This document shows positions 19,752 through 30,525 of a stretch of DNA of 64,000 nucleotides, one piece after another. The notes under the pieces were generated by a model. It was given only the letters and a program-made list of their open reading frames with translations, was not told the origin of the DNA and made no database searches. The stretch is taken from positions 1 to 64,000 of the forward strand of contig CAOKMF010000010.1 of the NCBI GenBank assembly GCA_948469655.1. Reading direction: 5' to 3'. Origin of the DNA: an uncultured Clostridium sp. GTDB lineage: Bacteria > Bacillota > Clostridia > TANB77 > CAG-508. Position 1 is the stretch's first letter. Every line of letters starts with the position of its first letter. A program made the translations under genes and the position numbers.

Positions 19752-20400
19752 ATGGAAATTGTTATTATTTCTGGCGGAGATATTAATTTAGAATTGTTAA
19801 AAAATTATCTTAAAAAGCATTCAAATCAAACTATTATTGCTGTTGATAAGGGATTAGAAGCATTATATAAATTGAATATTATACCAAATCATGTTGTTGG
19901 AGATTTAGACTCCGTAAATTATAATATATTAAATTACTACAAGAGTAATAGTAAAATCGAATTTCATGAATATATTCCTGAAAAAGATTTTACAGATACT
20001 GATATTGCTTTAAATCTTGCAATTTCTCTTAAGCCTTCTAATATTACAATACTTGGTGCACTAGGTAAAAGAATGGATCATGCACTTGCTAATATTCATG
20101 TTTTAAAAAACGCATTAGAAGCTGGTATTCCCTGTCAAATATTAGATGTTAATAATAAGATTTATTTGATAGACAGTTATTTGGAATTAAAAAAATCAGA
20201 ACTTTATGGTAAATATATATCTTTAATACCACTTACTACTTTAGTTACAGGTCTTACACTAACAGGTTTTAAATACTGCACACATGATTTTTCTTTATCT
20301 ATTCGGGAAAAGTTTAGGTGTAAGTAATGAAATTGTGCAAGACACTGCAACTATTTCTATTAGAGATGGAATCTTAATTGTTACCCAGAGTAAAGATTAA
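19752..20400 (+). CDS. thiN: Thiamine pyrophosphokinase, one CGG +1 site
   Basis: Converts thiamine to TPP. Motifs: SGGDINLELL, AVDKGLEALYKL, VGDLDSVN and FTDTDIALNLA (Asp-rich active site), then LGALGKRMDHALANI. The last 35 residues read only after CGGG at 20304-20307 (after TCT ATT), restoring IGKSLGVSN and RDGILIV. 649 minus 1 gives 215 residues, normal for the family. A plus-strand recoding site. It ends with a 20-base convergent overlap with the phosphatase gene. Confidence 0.9.
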
Positions 20401-20839
20401 GATGCTTCAAAAAGCCTTCTAGTCCTTCTACAACGTCATTATATGTTGTATCAAAATCTCCTGTATACCATGGGTCTACAATGTCTCTTGGGTTATTTGA
20501 AAAATCTAATAATTTATATATTTTGTTTTTTGTATCTTGCCCTACTATTTTCTTTATATCTTTTATATTTTGTTCTTCCATACCAATTATATAATCAAAT
20601 TTATCATAATCTTGTTTTGTTAGCTTTTTAACTATATGGTTTCCATATTCTATATTCATTTCTTTTAATTTATTTCTTGTTCCATAATGCATAGAATTTC
20701 CTATTTCTTCACTACTTGTTGCTGAAGAATCTATATAGATATTTTCTATATTCTTTTTCTTTACCATATCTTTAAATACATACTCTGCCATAGGTGACCT
20801 GCATATGTTTCCCAAGCATACAAATAATACTTTTACCAA
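20381..20839 (-). CDS. Low-molecular-weight protein-tyrosine phosphatase
   Basis: 152 residues with the catalytic P-loop CLGNICRS (residues 8-15) and the distal acid loop DPWYTGDF. TTG 20839 is the likely start, with GAGGA overlapping the stop of the upstream gene. Members dephosphorylate protein tyrosine or arginine. It is the last gene of a minus-strand run that includes L,D-transpeptidase, queH and ruvB. No CGG. Confidence 0.92.
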   Translation of the reverse strand: MVKVLFVCLGNICRSPMAEYVFKDMVKKKNIENIYIDSSATSSEEIGNSMHYGTRNKLKEMNIEYGNHIVKKLTKQDYDKFDYIIGMEEQNIKDIKKIVGQDTKNKIYKLLDFSNNPRDIVDPWYTGDFDTTYNDVVEGLEGFLKHLNLYSG

Positions 20840-20841
20840 TT

Positions 20842-21382
20842 TTATTCCTCTTTTCTAATTTCTATTTTTGTATTTTTATCTATATTTTCTATTATCTTTT
20901 TCATTTCATTTCTATCTATTGCTACACAACCTGCTGTTGGTTTATGGTTTGTGCAATGTAAAAATATCCCGGCTTCCTTTTCCTTTAATATTTTTTGGAT
21001 TTGTTTTTATTTCTATTAGATATTCATACTGCACTTTATAATCTATTAAATGTTCTGCTGAGTTCCAGTCTTTTTCTGTCTCTTTTATATCTACCAATCT
21101 ATTATAATATTTAGATTTTGAGTCATCTACCCAGTACATGTCTTCTGTTATTTGTGTATATGTTAATCCATTTATGTTCTTTACTACTTCAGGAAAGCCT
21201 AAGATAATACCTAATTCAAATTCACCAATAGGGGTTTTACCGTCTCCTTCTTTTTTATCTTTTGTCATGCCGTTTCTTCCAATATATGCTTTAGCTTGGA
21301 TATTAATTTTAGGAAATTTTAATATTGTTTCATTATCATTAGATGTAACATATATTCTATTTTCTTCTATTTTGCTCCACAC
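20842..21382 (-). CDS. L,D-transpeptidase (YkuD), one CGG +1 site
   Basis: Peptidoglycan cross-linking or lipoprotein-anchoring enzyme. YIGRNGMTKDKKEGDGKTP and IGEFELG mark the YkuD domain. The catalytic block HCTNHKPTAGCVAI lies beyond CGG at 20969-20971 (after AGC), so the active-site Cys is made only with the shift. 541 minus 1 gives 179 residues. The start is uncertain: GTG 21382, two bases after the queH stop, with a poorly spaced ribosome site. Read naively, this gene appears fused to queH; the fusion is an artefact of ignoring the queH recoding site. Confidence 0.8.
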
Positions 21383-21384
21383 TC

Positions 21385-21958
21385 CTAAATTTTTTCTTTT
21401 TCTATTTGCTTTTGATATCTTTCTTCTTCTGAAAAGACACAACCACAGTATTTTTGCATATATAGTCCGAAGCTCCCTAGCTTTACTTTGCCCTTCTCTA
21501 AATCCTGGCCTAAAGTCTCTATACAAAAATTCTAATCCATATTTTTTTGCAATTTCTTCTCCTTGTTCTTTTAATATTTCATGTTTTTGGTATGGACTAA
21601 TTAGGAGCGTTGTGCATATTGCATTATATCCATTTTCTTTAGCGTATTTTGCTGTTTTTTCTAATCTAACTTTATAGCAATAGTTTTTACATCTATTTTC
21701 TAAATCTTCTATAACATTTTTACAGAATTCTTTTAAGCCATATTCTTCTTCAAATATGGCTTTAACATTTATCATTTTTGTATATTCTTTTAATGTATCT
21801 CTTCTTGCTTTATATTCCATGTATGGATGTATATTTGGGTTATACCAATAGACGGTCGTCTCTATTCCTTCTTCTCTTAAAGAATCTATACAATATACAC
21901 TACATGGTGCACAGCATGTATGTAATAATACTTTTTTTGTTTCTTTACTATCCTTCAT
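21385..21958 (-). CDS. queH: Epoxyqueuosine reductase QueH, one CGG +1 site
   Basis: Last step of queuosine synthesis in tRNA. The paired cysteines LHTCCAPCS (residues 12-20) and [13 protein letters not shown] are visible. CGG at 21467-21469 (after GAG CTT) switches into the frame giving [15 protein letters not shown], the family's C-terminal cysteine motif, and a stop at 21385. 574 minus 1 gives 190 residues. ATG 21958 overlaps the ruvB stop by 11 bases. Confidence 0.9.
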
Positions 21959-22954
21959 ACTCTATTCCCAAATGTCTATATGCTTCTGGTAAAACTATCC
22001 TTCCTCTTAATGTACGTGACATGAAACCAAGCTGTATTAGATATGGTTCATACATATCTTCTATTGTATCTGCTTCTTCTCCTATTGTTGCAGCAATTGT
22101 CTCTAGTCCTACTGGACCACCTTTATACTTTTCTATCATTGTTTTTAACATTTTTCTATCTGTTTCATCAAGTCCTATTTCGTCTATTTCTAACCTATTT
22201 AATGCAATTTTTGATGTTTCTAAGGTGATATTTCCGGTTTCCTAAAACAATTGCATAATCTCTTACTCTTTTTAAAATTCTATTTGCAATTCTTGGAGTT
22301 CCTCTAGATCTTCTTGCTATTTCTCCTGCCGCCTCTTCTTCTATTTCTATTTCTAATATTTTCGCTGACCTTTTTACAATTTCTGTAAGTTCTTCTTCGC
22401 TATATAATTCTAGTCTTGCAACTATTCCAAATCTGTCTCTTAATGGTGCTTGTAGTGATCCTGCTCTTGTTGTTGCACCGAATTAATGTAAATTTTGGAA
22501 GGTCTAATCTAATTGACCTAGCACTTGGACCTTTTCCAATTATTATATCTAGAGTATAGTCTTCTAATGCAGGATATAAAATTTCTTCTACACTTTTATT
22601 TAATCTATGTATTTCATCTATAAAAAGAACATCAAATTCTGAAAGGTTTGTAAGTAATGCTGCTAAATCTCCTGGCTTTTCAATTGCTGGTCCTGATGTT
22701 ATTTTTATGTTTGAATTCATTTCATTTGATATTATATTTGAAAGAGTTGTTTTTCCAAGTCCTGGAGGTCCATACAAAAGGACATGATCAAGGGGCTCCC
22801 CTCTTTTTTTAGCAGCCTCTATATATATTTTCATATTTTCTTTTACTTTTGTCTGTCCTACATATTCTTCTAAAGTCTTTGGTCTTAGAGTTTTTTCAAT
22901 TCTCTCTTCTTCTATATCTTCAAGTTCAGGACTTATTATGCTATTTTCTTCCAT
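21948..22954 (-). CDS. ruvB: Holliday junction helicase RuvB, two CGG +1 sites
   Basis: AAA+ branch-migration motor. [11 protein letters not shown], Walker [10 protein letters not shown] near residue 64, Walker [10 protein letters not shown], sensor region LIGATTRAG and the winged-helix C-terminus are present. CGG at 22478-22480 is the Gly of LIGATTR. CGG at 22234-22236 is the Gly of GNITLE. 1007 minus 2 gives 334 residues, the standard length. ruvA is not adjacent. Confidence 0.95.
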
Positions 22955-22988
22955 ATGATCACCTTTTCCCGTATTATATTTAATTTGT

Positions 22989-23740
22989 CTATTTTTGCAA
23001 TAGATTTCTATTTTTTACCACTTCATATATCACAATTCCTGCAGATACTGATGCATTTAGTGAATTAATTTTTCCTTTCATTGGAATTTTTACTAAAAAG
23101 TCACAGTTTTCCTTAGTAAGTCTTGACATTCCTTTCCCTTCGCTTCCAATTACTATTGCTATTGGCATATTATAGTCTTGATTGTAATAAAAGTTTTTTG
23201 TTGCCATGTCTGTTCCACATATCCATATTCCTTGTTTTTTTAAGTTATTTATTGTTTCATTTATATTGTTAACTCTTGCAATCTTCATATGTTCTACTGC
23301 ACCTGCTGATGTTTTTACTGTCGTTGCATTTACAGCTACCGCTCTTCTTTTTGGAATTATTATTCCATGGACTCCTGCTGTTTCTGCTGTTCTAATTATT
23401 GACCCTAAGTTATGAACATCTTCTATTCCATCTAAGATTATTATAAATGGGTCTTCATTCTTTTCTTTAGCATATTCTAATATATCTTCTACTTCTACAT
23501 ATTCAAATGGAGGAACAATCGCTATGATTCCTTGATGATTTCCAGTTTCAGACATTTCATCTAACTTATTTTTATTTGTTTCTACAATAACAATTCCGAT
23601 TTGCTTTGGCTTTTGCAAGTATCATACTTATTTTTCCATGCTTTTCTCCGGCTAGACACAAATATTTTATTTATATCTTTCCCACTTTCTATAAGCTCTG
23701 CTACTGCATTTCTTCCTTCTACTTGTCCATTTTCGTTCAT
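22989..23740 (-). CDS. rlmB: SpoU-family 23S rRNA 2'-O-methyltransferase RlmB, two CGG +1 sites
   Basis: ATG 23740 behind GGAGG opens [16 protein letters not shown], the typical substrate-binding N-terminus. The SPOUT motifs [29 protein letters not shown] and [16 protein letters not shown] are complete. CGG at 23648-23650 (SSGEKHGK) and at 23596-23598 (ANGIVIVE) are skipped; 752 minus 2 gives 249 residues. The gene lies near sigH, as in Bacillus, with foreign genes between them. Confidence 0.93.
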
Positions 23741-23865
23741 TTTTTACCTCCAATTTTCTTAAATATGATTATATCATGTATTATTTTATATTTCTAGTGT
23801 TTTGTAGAAAATCAAGGTAACACCTCCTAAATATTTTTCATAGATTGTATTTAGAGGAGTTTTTT

Positions 23866-24387
23866 ATGTTTAGAGTTTTTTATGAATTATATGAAGATGC
23901 AAAAAATATATTAAAAAAAGATCCTGCATGTAGAAGTATTTTTGAAGCTGTACTCTTATATCCAGGTTTTCTAGTTCTTGTTTTTTATAGATTAGCTAAT
24001 TTTTTATACAAACACAAGTTATATTTTCTGGCAAGACTTATTTCTCAAATTGGAAGATTTTTTACTGGGATCGAAATTCACCCAGGGGCAAAAATTGGAA
24101 GAAGGCTTTTTATTGACCATGGAATGGGTATTGTAATTGGTGAAACTTCAACTATTGGAAATGATTGCATAATATATCATGATGTAACTTTAGGTGGTAC
24201 TGGAAAAGATAAGTATAAAAGGCATCCTGATATTGGAAGTAACGTTATGATTGGAGCAGGATCAAAGGTACTTGGTCCTATAAAGATTGGAAATAATGTT
24301 AAAGTTGGTGCTAATAGTACTATTTTGAAAGATGTTCCTGATAATGTTACTGTTGTTGGATATGATAGGATAATAGATAAAAAGTAG
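23866..24387 (+). CDS. cysE: Serine O-acetyltransferase-type protein
   Basis: 173 residues from ATG 23866 ([10 protein letters not shown]), chosen over an upstream in-frame ATG because AGAGGAG lies in front of it. A short helical N-terminus is followed by left-handed beta-helix hexapeptides ([52 protein letters not shown]). It activates serine for cysteine synthesis. CTCCTAAATA (23824-23833) could pair with TATTTAGAGGAG and hide the ribosome site. No CGG codon. Confidence 0.9.
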   Translation: MFRVFYELYEDAKNILKKDPACRSIFEAVLLYPGFLVLVFYRLANFLYKHKLYFLARLISQIGRFFTGIEIHPGAKIGRRLFIDHGMGIVIGETSTIGNDCIIYHDVTLGGTGKDKYKRHPDIGSNVMIGAGSKVLGPIKIGNNVKVGANSTILKDVPDNVTVVGYDRIIDKK

Positions 24388-25605
24388 AGACTTTCCAAAT
24401 AGGAAAGCCTCTATCATTGCTGTTTCATCAGCATCTGACTCAATAGTTTCTACATTTACATTTCTACTTATTTCCGGTCCTATAAGGTTTATGCATCTTT
24501 CCCTTTCTCTTATTGATAAATTATACATTTCCTCTGACCATGTGTCTTCTCCTGCTTCGTAGCTTCTGATAATTTCGTTTAAGTCCAGTAGTTCATATCT
24601 GTCTTCTGTTCCTGGTGCTTTTATTCCCATATATAGTGGAACATAACTGACATTTTCTACTGTTACTTCTTTAGTTTCTCCGTCCTTTTTTACTTCAATT
24701 CTAAAAATTGCTGTATTTCTTGTGTTTATATCCCTTTGGTTTGAAAAGAAGTTTCCCTGTGAAAATATAACCAAACCTTCCTTTTCTTCGCCATCTTCTG
24801 TCTCAACGCACATCATTTTCATGGGTTGTAATACATGCGGATGTGACCCAAGAATAATATCAACATCATTTTGAATTAAAAATTCGGCTAACCTTTCCTG
24901 CTCTTTGTTTTCTGTGGTCTGATATTCTACTCCCCAATGCATTGAAACAACTATAAGTTCTGCTCCTTCTCTTTTTGCCTTATTAATATGTTTTAACATC
25001 AGATTTTCATCTATCAAATTCACACAAAACTCTTTGCCTTCAGGAACTGCTATTCCATTTGTACCATATGTATACGATAAAAATGCTGTTTTGATGCCAT
25101 TTAGGTACTTAAAAAGAATAGTATTTTGCTCTTCCTCGTCTCTTGACGTTCCAGTATGTTTAATTCCTGCAATGTCTAAGTAGTTTAATGTAGACTCTAT
25201 ACCACTAAATCCTTTATCCAGTGAATGGTTATTGGATGTGGTCATTATATCTACACCAAGCTCTTTCAAATCAGTTGCAAGATGTTCTGGGGCGTTAAAG
25301 CATGGATATCCGCTATATCCCCTTTCCGGACCTGCCATAGAAAACTCTAAGTTTCCAATAGTTACTGTAGAATCCTCAAAATATTTTTCTACATATTTGA
25401 ACATTGGAGAAAACTCATAGTTTTCCGTTTCTTCGTCGTATGCAGCATTGAATAACGGTTTATGACAAAGTGTGTCACCAAACGAAGTTATGATTGCATA
25501 AGAATCCTCAGGCTCTACTATCCGTTCAGCCTTACAGCAAATCTTAGGTAATAGCAACGCAATAACTGCAACCAGCATTACCATAACTTTTGATGTTTTT
25601 TTCAT
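24262..25605 (-). CDS. CapA-family metallophosphatase-like secreted protein, foreign and C-terminally altered
   Basis: The signal peptide (residues 5-25, ending KICCKAE) is followed by a PGA_cap/CapA domain: [59 protein letters not shown] and [10 protein letters not shown]. CapA proteins act in poly-gamma-glutamate or cell-wall metabolism. Codon use is GC-rich and an in-frame CGG (25522-25524, GAA CGG ATA) is read as Arg. The last 40-odd codons are simply antisense of cysE, so the original stop appears lost at a junction near 24390-24415. Confidence 0.8.
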   Translation of the reverse strand: MKKTSKVMVMLVAVIALLLPKICCKAERIVEPEDSYAIITSFGDTLCHKPLFNAAYDEETENYEFSPMFKYVEKYFEDSTVTIGNLEFSMAGPERGYSGYPCFNAPEHLATDLKELGVDIMTTSNNHSLDKGFSGIESTLNYLDIAGIKHTGTSRDEEEQNTILFKYLNGIKTAFLSYTYGTNGIAVPEGKEFCVNLIDENLMLKHINKAKREGAELIVVSMHWGVEYQTTENKEQERLAEFLIQNDVDIILGSHPHVLQPMKMMCVETEDGEEKEGLVIFSQGNFFSNQRDINTRNTAIFRIEVKKDGETKEVTVENVSYVPLYMGIKAPGTEDRYELLDLNEIIRSYEAGEDTWSEEMYNLSIRERERCINLIGPEISRNVNVETIESDADETAMIEAFLFGKSLLFIYYPIISNNSNIIRNIFQNSTISTNFNIISNLYRTKYL

Positions 25606-25720
25606 TTTTTGTCCTCCTAAAAGTGTTTTTATTAAAGCTCTTGGCTTTTTATTTACTTACATAGTTTACCATAAAATAAAGATAAAATCAAGTTTATGTT
25701 AATTAGTTTGTAAAAAATAA

Positions 25721-25762
25721 CTCCTTGCCCACATTTACAGTTAATAAATGTAGGCAAAGAGT
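25721..25762. terminator. Long hairpin between capA and blaI-type gene
   Basis: ACTCCTTGCCCACATTTA and TAAATGTAGGCAAAGAGT pair with two mismatches. It could end blaI-type transcription on the minus strand. Confidence 0.5.
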
Positions 25763-25801
25763 GGTCAGCCGACAATAACGTCCTTAGACCTTTTTCATAG
25801 A

Positions 25802-26113
25802 TTACAATAATTCCTGAAGGTACTCCTTTGAAACTTCATATTCTTCCGCCAGTTGCGCCAGTTCATCTCTTAAATACTCCTCCTTGCTGATAGCTGTCGA
25901 CCATACGCAAGCCAACTTGCTGATAGGCTTTCTCGTCAAATATCCTATTTCTTCAAGCCTTATCAGAAAAGTATTTAATGTCTGTCTCTTCCAGTCTTTT
26001 CCGAGCCGTTCGTTGCACCGCATGCGAATTTGCTTTTGGAGTAACTCCGTATCGCTTTTCCATAGAACCATCATAACTTCTCTTTCAGATTTTGATAGGC
26101 TTTCTCTTTGCAT
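25802..26113 (-). CDS. BlaI/MecI-family winged-helix repressor, foreign
   Basis: 103 residues. LSKSEREVMMVLWKSD and KRQTLNTFLIRLEEIGYLTRK form the winged helix; family members repress beta-lactamase or stress operons as dimers cleaved by a BlaR-type protease. It is somewhat shorter than the usual 120-130, missing part of the C-terminal dimerisation helix. Two in-frame CGG codons are read as Arg (ATG CGG TGC, GAA CGG CTC) without shift. A 12-base inverted pair (25798-25809 and 26136-26147) flanks it. No sensor protease gene is visible nearby. Confidence 0.8.
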   Translation of the reverse strand: MQRESLSKSEREVMMVLWKSDTELLQKQIRMRCNERLGKDWKRQTLNTFLIRLEEIGYLTRKPISKLACVWSTAISKEEYLRDELAQLAEEYEVSKEYLQELL

Positions 26114-26290
26114 GTTTTCTCCTCCTTAAGTTGTGTATTGTAATCTACTTATTTTTTACTTTGCAAAAAGCTTATATATATTATACTACAATTAACTATA
26201 ATTTTCAAGTTTTATGTAAATTTAGCTATGGTGAAAATTTTTTAAGTATAGTATAATTTAGAAAATTAAAGTAAATAGGAGTAATAGATT

Positions 26291-26428
26291 ATGTTTGGAA
26301 AATTAAAATAAAAGTATGTGTTTTTTGATGTTGATGGTACTCTAGCAGAATATAGATATAAAGATGTTTTAAGAAAAGCTGAAGAATTGAGTATTACAGC
26401 TTATCCTCCTAGTTCATTTATGGAATAA
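26291..26428 (+). pseudogene. HAD-phosphatase remnant
   Basis: After ATG GTT-type start MFGKLK a TAA stops translation. The following codons give KYVFFDVDGTLAEYRYK, the first HAD motif (DxDGT), then end at 26428. Only the first 40 or so residues of a Cof-type phosphatase survive. Confidence 0.6.
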
Positions 26429-26430
26429 AA

Positions 26431-26506
<76 letters not shown>

Positions 26507-26533
26507 ATTTATATAGTCTAGCAAAATGCTAGA

Positions 26534-27187
26534 CTATATTTCTTCGTTATTTATTATATTTTTCAATGCTTTTTTTCTAATTCTTTGTATAGCATTATCC
26601 ACTGATTTAACTGGAGATTCTAAGTCCTCTGCAATTTTTGTATAACTATCTCCTTTTATAAATTTTTTTAAAACTTGTTTTTCAAAATCACTTAGTGATT
26701 TATCTATTGCATTTTCTACATTCGAATAATATTCTTTTTTCGTAAGAGTATCTAGTGGGTCTTCTGCCATTTTATTATTTAAAACGTCTAACAAAGTTTT
26801 TTCATTATCGTCTTCTTCATATGAAGATGTATTTAGTGATAAATATGAATTAAGTGGCATATGCTTTTGCCTATTTGATGTCTTAATTGCTGTAATTAAC
26901 TGTCTTTCTATACACATATTAGCAAATGTTTTGAACGAATTTTGTTTATCTTCTTTAAAGCTTTGTATGGCTTTGTATAGCCCTATCATTCCTTCTTGAA
27001 ATATATCATCTCTTTCTGCGCCAATAATAAAATACTTGCTTGATTTCATATAAACAAGTTCCTTATATTTTCCAAGCAAAAAGTCTAACGCATTTTTGTC
27101 ATTATTTTGAATGCGTCCTATTAATTCCTCGTCTGTTAGTGTATTAAGACTTTCATTAAGTTCAAAAAACTTTGTAGCTTCTTCCAT
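26534..27187 (-). CDS. sigH: Sporulation sigma factor SigH
   Basis: 217 residues. Region 2 reads LVYMKSSKYFIIGAERDDIFQEGMIGL-type, with YKAIQSF and FKTFANMCIERQLITAIK; region 4 has LSDFEKQVLKKFIKGDSYTKIAEDL. The similarity and size match sigma-H of the transition to sporulation, supporting a spore-former. The tRNA lies 27 bases downstream. No CGG in frame. Confidence 0.92.
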   Translation of the reverse strand: MEEATKFFELNESLNTLTDEELIGRIQNNDKNALDFLLGKYKELVYMKSSKYFIIGAERDDIFQEGMIGLYKAIQSFKEDKQNSFKTFANMCIERQLITAIKTSNRQKHMPLNSYLSLNTSSYEEDDNEKTLLDVLNNKMAEDPLDTLTKKEYYSNVENAIDKSLSDFEKQVLKKFIKGDSYTKIAEDLESPVKSVDNAIQRIRKKALKNIINNEEI

Positions 27188-27270
27188 CTAAATCCTCCTG
27201 CGTAATTTTATATGTGCATACATTATATATTTAAACGCCCTTTAGTGTCAATAGTTTTCGCAAATTTTGC

Positions 27271-27325
27271 AAAAAAATTGGGAGTTTTCCATCGCACCTA
27301 TTTAGGTTGCTTTGAAAAACTCTCC
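27271..27325 (-). terminator. Terminator of the 27356-27802 gene
   Basis: On the minus strand GGAGAGTTTTTC and GGAAAACTCCC pair around a 20-base loop, and a T7 run follows. Confidence 0.65.
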
Positions 27326-27355
27326 AAGGTTTTAATAATGTCTCAGAAAGATACA

Positions 27356-27802
27356 TCATCCAAGTATCTCTTTTTCCTTTTTGATACTCCTGCCTCTTTC
27401 GATTTTCCGGTCAATGCCCTTTCTTATCGCCGATATTGCCTTCGCCTGTTTTCTTCTTAAGGTTTCTTGTATCATATTGCTCTCCTTTTTCATTTGTCTT
27501 TCGAGCATTTTAAACAAAGAACGACCGGCAAATTTAAGAAGTCTCCAAGCATATTTTAAAAATAGGCACGAGAATATTAGAAAAAGCGAAACTCCAAGAC
27601 ATGCAACAATTGTTGCTAAAAGTACTCCTGTGACGCTATTTTGATGCATAAAGTTATATGCACCTGTTGTAGTATTGAACATCGCCTCAATCCCTACAAA
27701 TAATAATGTCGCCGCTGCTGCTCCAGTAATAAGAAACATCAAAACATTTCCTATTACTCCGATGGTTCTCCATTTCCGATTTGTCAATGTTCTTTTAGTC
27801 AT
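27356..27802 (-). CDS. Two-span membrane protein of unknown function, foreign
   Basis: 148 residues: basic N-terminus (MTKRTLTNRKWRTIGVIGN), hydrophobic segments at about 14-37 and 60-84, and a long Arg/Lys-rich C-terminal helix. Such proteins occur on integrative elements and plasmids of Firmicutes. Codon use is GC-rich, and two in-frame CGG codons (AAT CGG AAA, GAC CGG AAA) are read as Arg with no shift. Its own terminator follows. Confidence 0.6.
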   Translation of the reverse strand: MTKRTLTNRKWRTIGVIGNVLMFLITGAAAATLLFVGIEAMFNTTTGAYNFMHQNSVTGVLLATIVACLGVSLFLIFSCLFLKYAWRLLKFAGRSLFKMLERQMKKESNMIQETLRRKQAKAISAIRKGIDRKIERGRSIKKEKEILG

Positions 27803-27910
27803 ATTATTATTCTCCCTTCAGATTTAGTTTCTTGAACTACTATACATAAATTATATCACATTTTATCAAATTTTTCAAATTATAGGGATTTTCTATCCTT
27901 TTTCATTTAA

Positions 27911-29190
27911 TTAATCATCATAATATTCTCCAAATTCTGCTTCTATATCTAACGAATCTTTTTCCATTTTGCTACTATTAGGCTTTAGTGAGCTTATACT
28001 TTGCCTTAATCTATTTCTAAATGATTTTTGTTTTTCTCTTGATTTAAATGTACTCTTCATATATTTAGTAAATATTTCTTTATATCCTGAATTTACATAT
28101 TTTTGTACTGCTGAATTACTATAAATTTCATTTTCATCATATATTTTGTCCATTTTTATTATTTTTGATAATATTTTATAGAGTTCTTCAAGAGTTTTCA
28201 TCTCTTGATATGACGCATCTATATTATCCATTTCTTGCAGTTTTTCTACTGTTTTCTTAAAATACTCACTATAAATTGTTTCTAAAAATTCGCATGTAAA
28301 TTGTTTTATTCTTATTCGATTTCTTTCATTTCTATTTTCTAAATATACTATTTTCTTATCTAATGTACTCGTATTTTTATTCATGTTTTCTTTTAAATAT
28401 TCATCATATTCTAAATTCTTGTGTATAAGTCTAAAGTATAGTGGGTTATTCATTAGCTGTTCATATCTTTGTAATGCCTCTAATTTTTCAGAATCAGATA
28501 AACTGTCCTTTTCTCTATAACTCATTAATATATCTATTATTTTTTTTATTCCTTCCGTTTCTTGCTCTAAATAGTATATTTTGTCTGTCATATAAATAAT
28601 TCTTCCACATTCTCTTTCGGAAAGACTTAATCTTCTTGGCATATTTTCTGTTATATTACCTTTTGCAAGTTCCATAATATTTTCTTCGCCGAACTTTAAG
28701 TTCTAACAATTCTATGAAACTTGTTAATCTTTCAAAATCTCCGTGTAGGAAATCCTGCTTTTTTTAATATCCAAACTATAAGTCCTTCATCTAATCCTAC
28801 TCCTATTTCTTTTCCGTTTTTTAATACTGTACTCATACCAGTCTCTGCTTTTGTTCCATTTGCCTCACATTCCTCTTGTGATTTTTTAAGTGCCATATGA
28901 GCCCCTTCATGAACAGTTTTCTGTTTAAGTCTTTTATCTTTTTCAATATCTTTTGGAGCCAGAAATTCTCCTTTATCACTACATATTATTATATAATTGT
29001 TTTCATAATTAGAATATGCCTCAAAGTTGCCTTTATTCACATTTGTATATACACTGTTTAGGTTCTTTTCAAGGCTATTTCTTGCGAAGTTTTCTCCAAA
29101 AACTCTAGTAAATACCTCACATCCATCTAGTATATTTGAAGTTGTATATATCAAATATTCTTTTACTTCTTGATTTTCTGCCTTTTTCAT
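27911..29190 (-). CDS. HExxH-containing protein, possible zinc peptidase, two CGG +1 sites
   Basis: 425 residues after recoding (1280 minus 2). The first half contains VHEGAHMALKK near residue 90, an HExxH zinc-peptidase signature, followed by a Glu/Asp-rich GVGLDEGLIVWIL segment that may give the third ligand. CGG at 28741-28743 (FPTGDFE) and 28690-28692 (KVGEEN) join it to a helical second half with a conserved-looking RLSLSERECGRI and an acidic C-terminus. No family recognised. It starts one base after the amidase stop, so the two are co-transcribed. Confidence 0.6.
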
Positions 29191-29191
29191 C

Positions 29192-30525
29192 TTATTCTCC
29201 TACTATTTGTTTTATAGTCTCTACAATTCCTTTAATATAATTTTCTTTTTCATTTAAAAGTTTTTTTAGATTTTTATCATTATTCATATATCCGAAGCTC
29301 TAACAAATATGCCTCTACTCCAATATTTACATTATAAAACATATTTGCACCATAGTTTGGGTTTCTTCCGTCAACATATGCTCTTGTTGCAATTCCTCCT
29401 GTTTCTCTTAGCATATATAAATATGGCGTTTCTTCTGTTATATTATATGGTTTATATCCGTTTTTCTATTGCTTCATTATTTGATTCTTCTATTTCCCAA
29501 TCTCTAAAAGTTCTTGCATATATACCTTTTTCTACTTTGTATGTTGTATCTAAAGTCGAATAATTTGTATCTGCATATTTTACAATGTTTTCTGCAAATA
29601 ATTTTGCATATTTTATATTTGTTTTAGGTGGTACATATATTTCCACTCCACTTTCTGAGTTTGGTTCTGTTATGCTATTTAGGTGTATTGAAAATACATA
29701 TTTTGCTTTAGAAAGTCCTACAATATTTACTCTACCGTCTCTATCATATACAGTCTGCACTCCAAATGTTTCTTTATCTTCTGTTCCGATTTCTTGTGAT
29801 TTTTACTTTTAGACCTAATTTTTCAAGTTCTTCTTTTACTCTTTTACCATATATTATAGTTTGGTCTGCTTCACTATACCCGCCATACTCTGCTCCATTA
29901 TCTGAGCCACCATGCCCCGGATCTATAACTATGTCATACACATCTTTTGGAAGTTTTGCATCTTTTGTATCTATTAACATATAGTTTATAGTCTTTTCTT
30001 CTGATTTGAATGTTTCAAATTTTATATCTATTTTTCTATTTGAATTGTTTTTCGTTATAGTATAATAAATAACTTCTGGGTATTCTGTCTTGTTTTCAAT
30101 AGTATAATACTTTTTATTTTTCTTTTCTAGCTCCATTTCTATTAAAAGATATTTTTTTCCGATGAAGAAATTCTTCTAGGTAAATTCCGTCATTTATTAA
30201 GTCTGATGTTGAAAACTTAAGCCTACCGCTTTCTAACTTATATCCTAGCTTTATTTTTTCTTCTTTACCACTCGTCTCTTCCATTACTAAGTTTAAAGAT
30301 GTTATTTTTTCAAAATCACCTTCTATTTCTCCGTTTTAAATTTAGATGTGTTCCATAAACTATATATTCTGTAAGATTTGCTTTTCCTTCTACTTTTTCA
30401 AGGATTCTTTCTATACCAGTTTTATTATATCCTTCATATGCATACACTAAAGCTATTCCTAAAATTATTAGAAATACAAGTATTATAATTATTAATCTAG
30501 TATGTCTTTTATTCTTTTTGCTCAT
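29192..30525 (-). CDS. N-acetylmuramoyl-L-alanine amidase (Amidase_3), five CGG +1 sites
   Basis: An N-terminal membrane anchor (residues 9-30) is followed by a linker domain and an Amidase_3 catalytic domain with VIDPGHGGSDNGAEYGG (zinc His), SIHLNS and LELGYMNND containing the late part of the active site. CGG sites at 30331-30333, 30159-30161, 29786-29788 (ITRNGTED), 29458-29460 and 29291-29293 (ELGYMNN). 1334 minus 5 gives 442 residues. It cleaves the amide between MurNAc and stem peptide; the anchoring suggests a role in division or sporulation. Confidence 0.9.
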
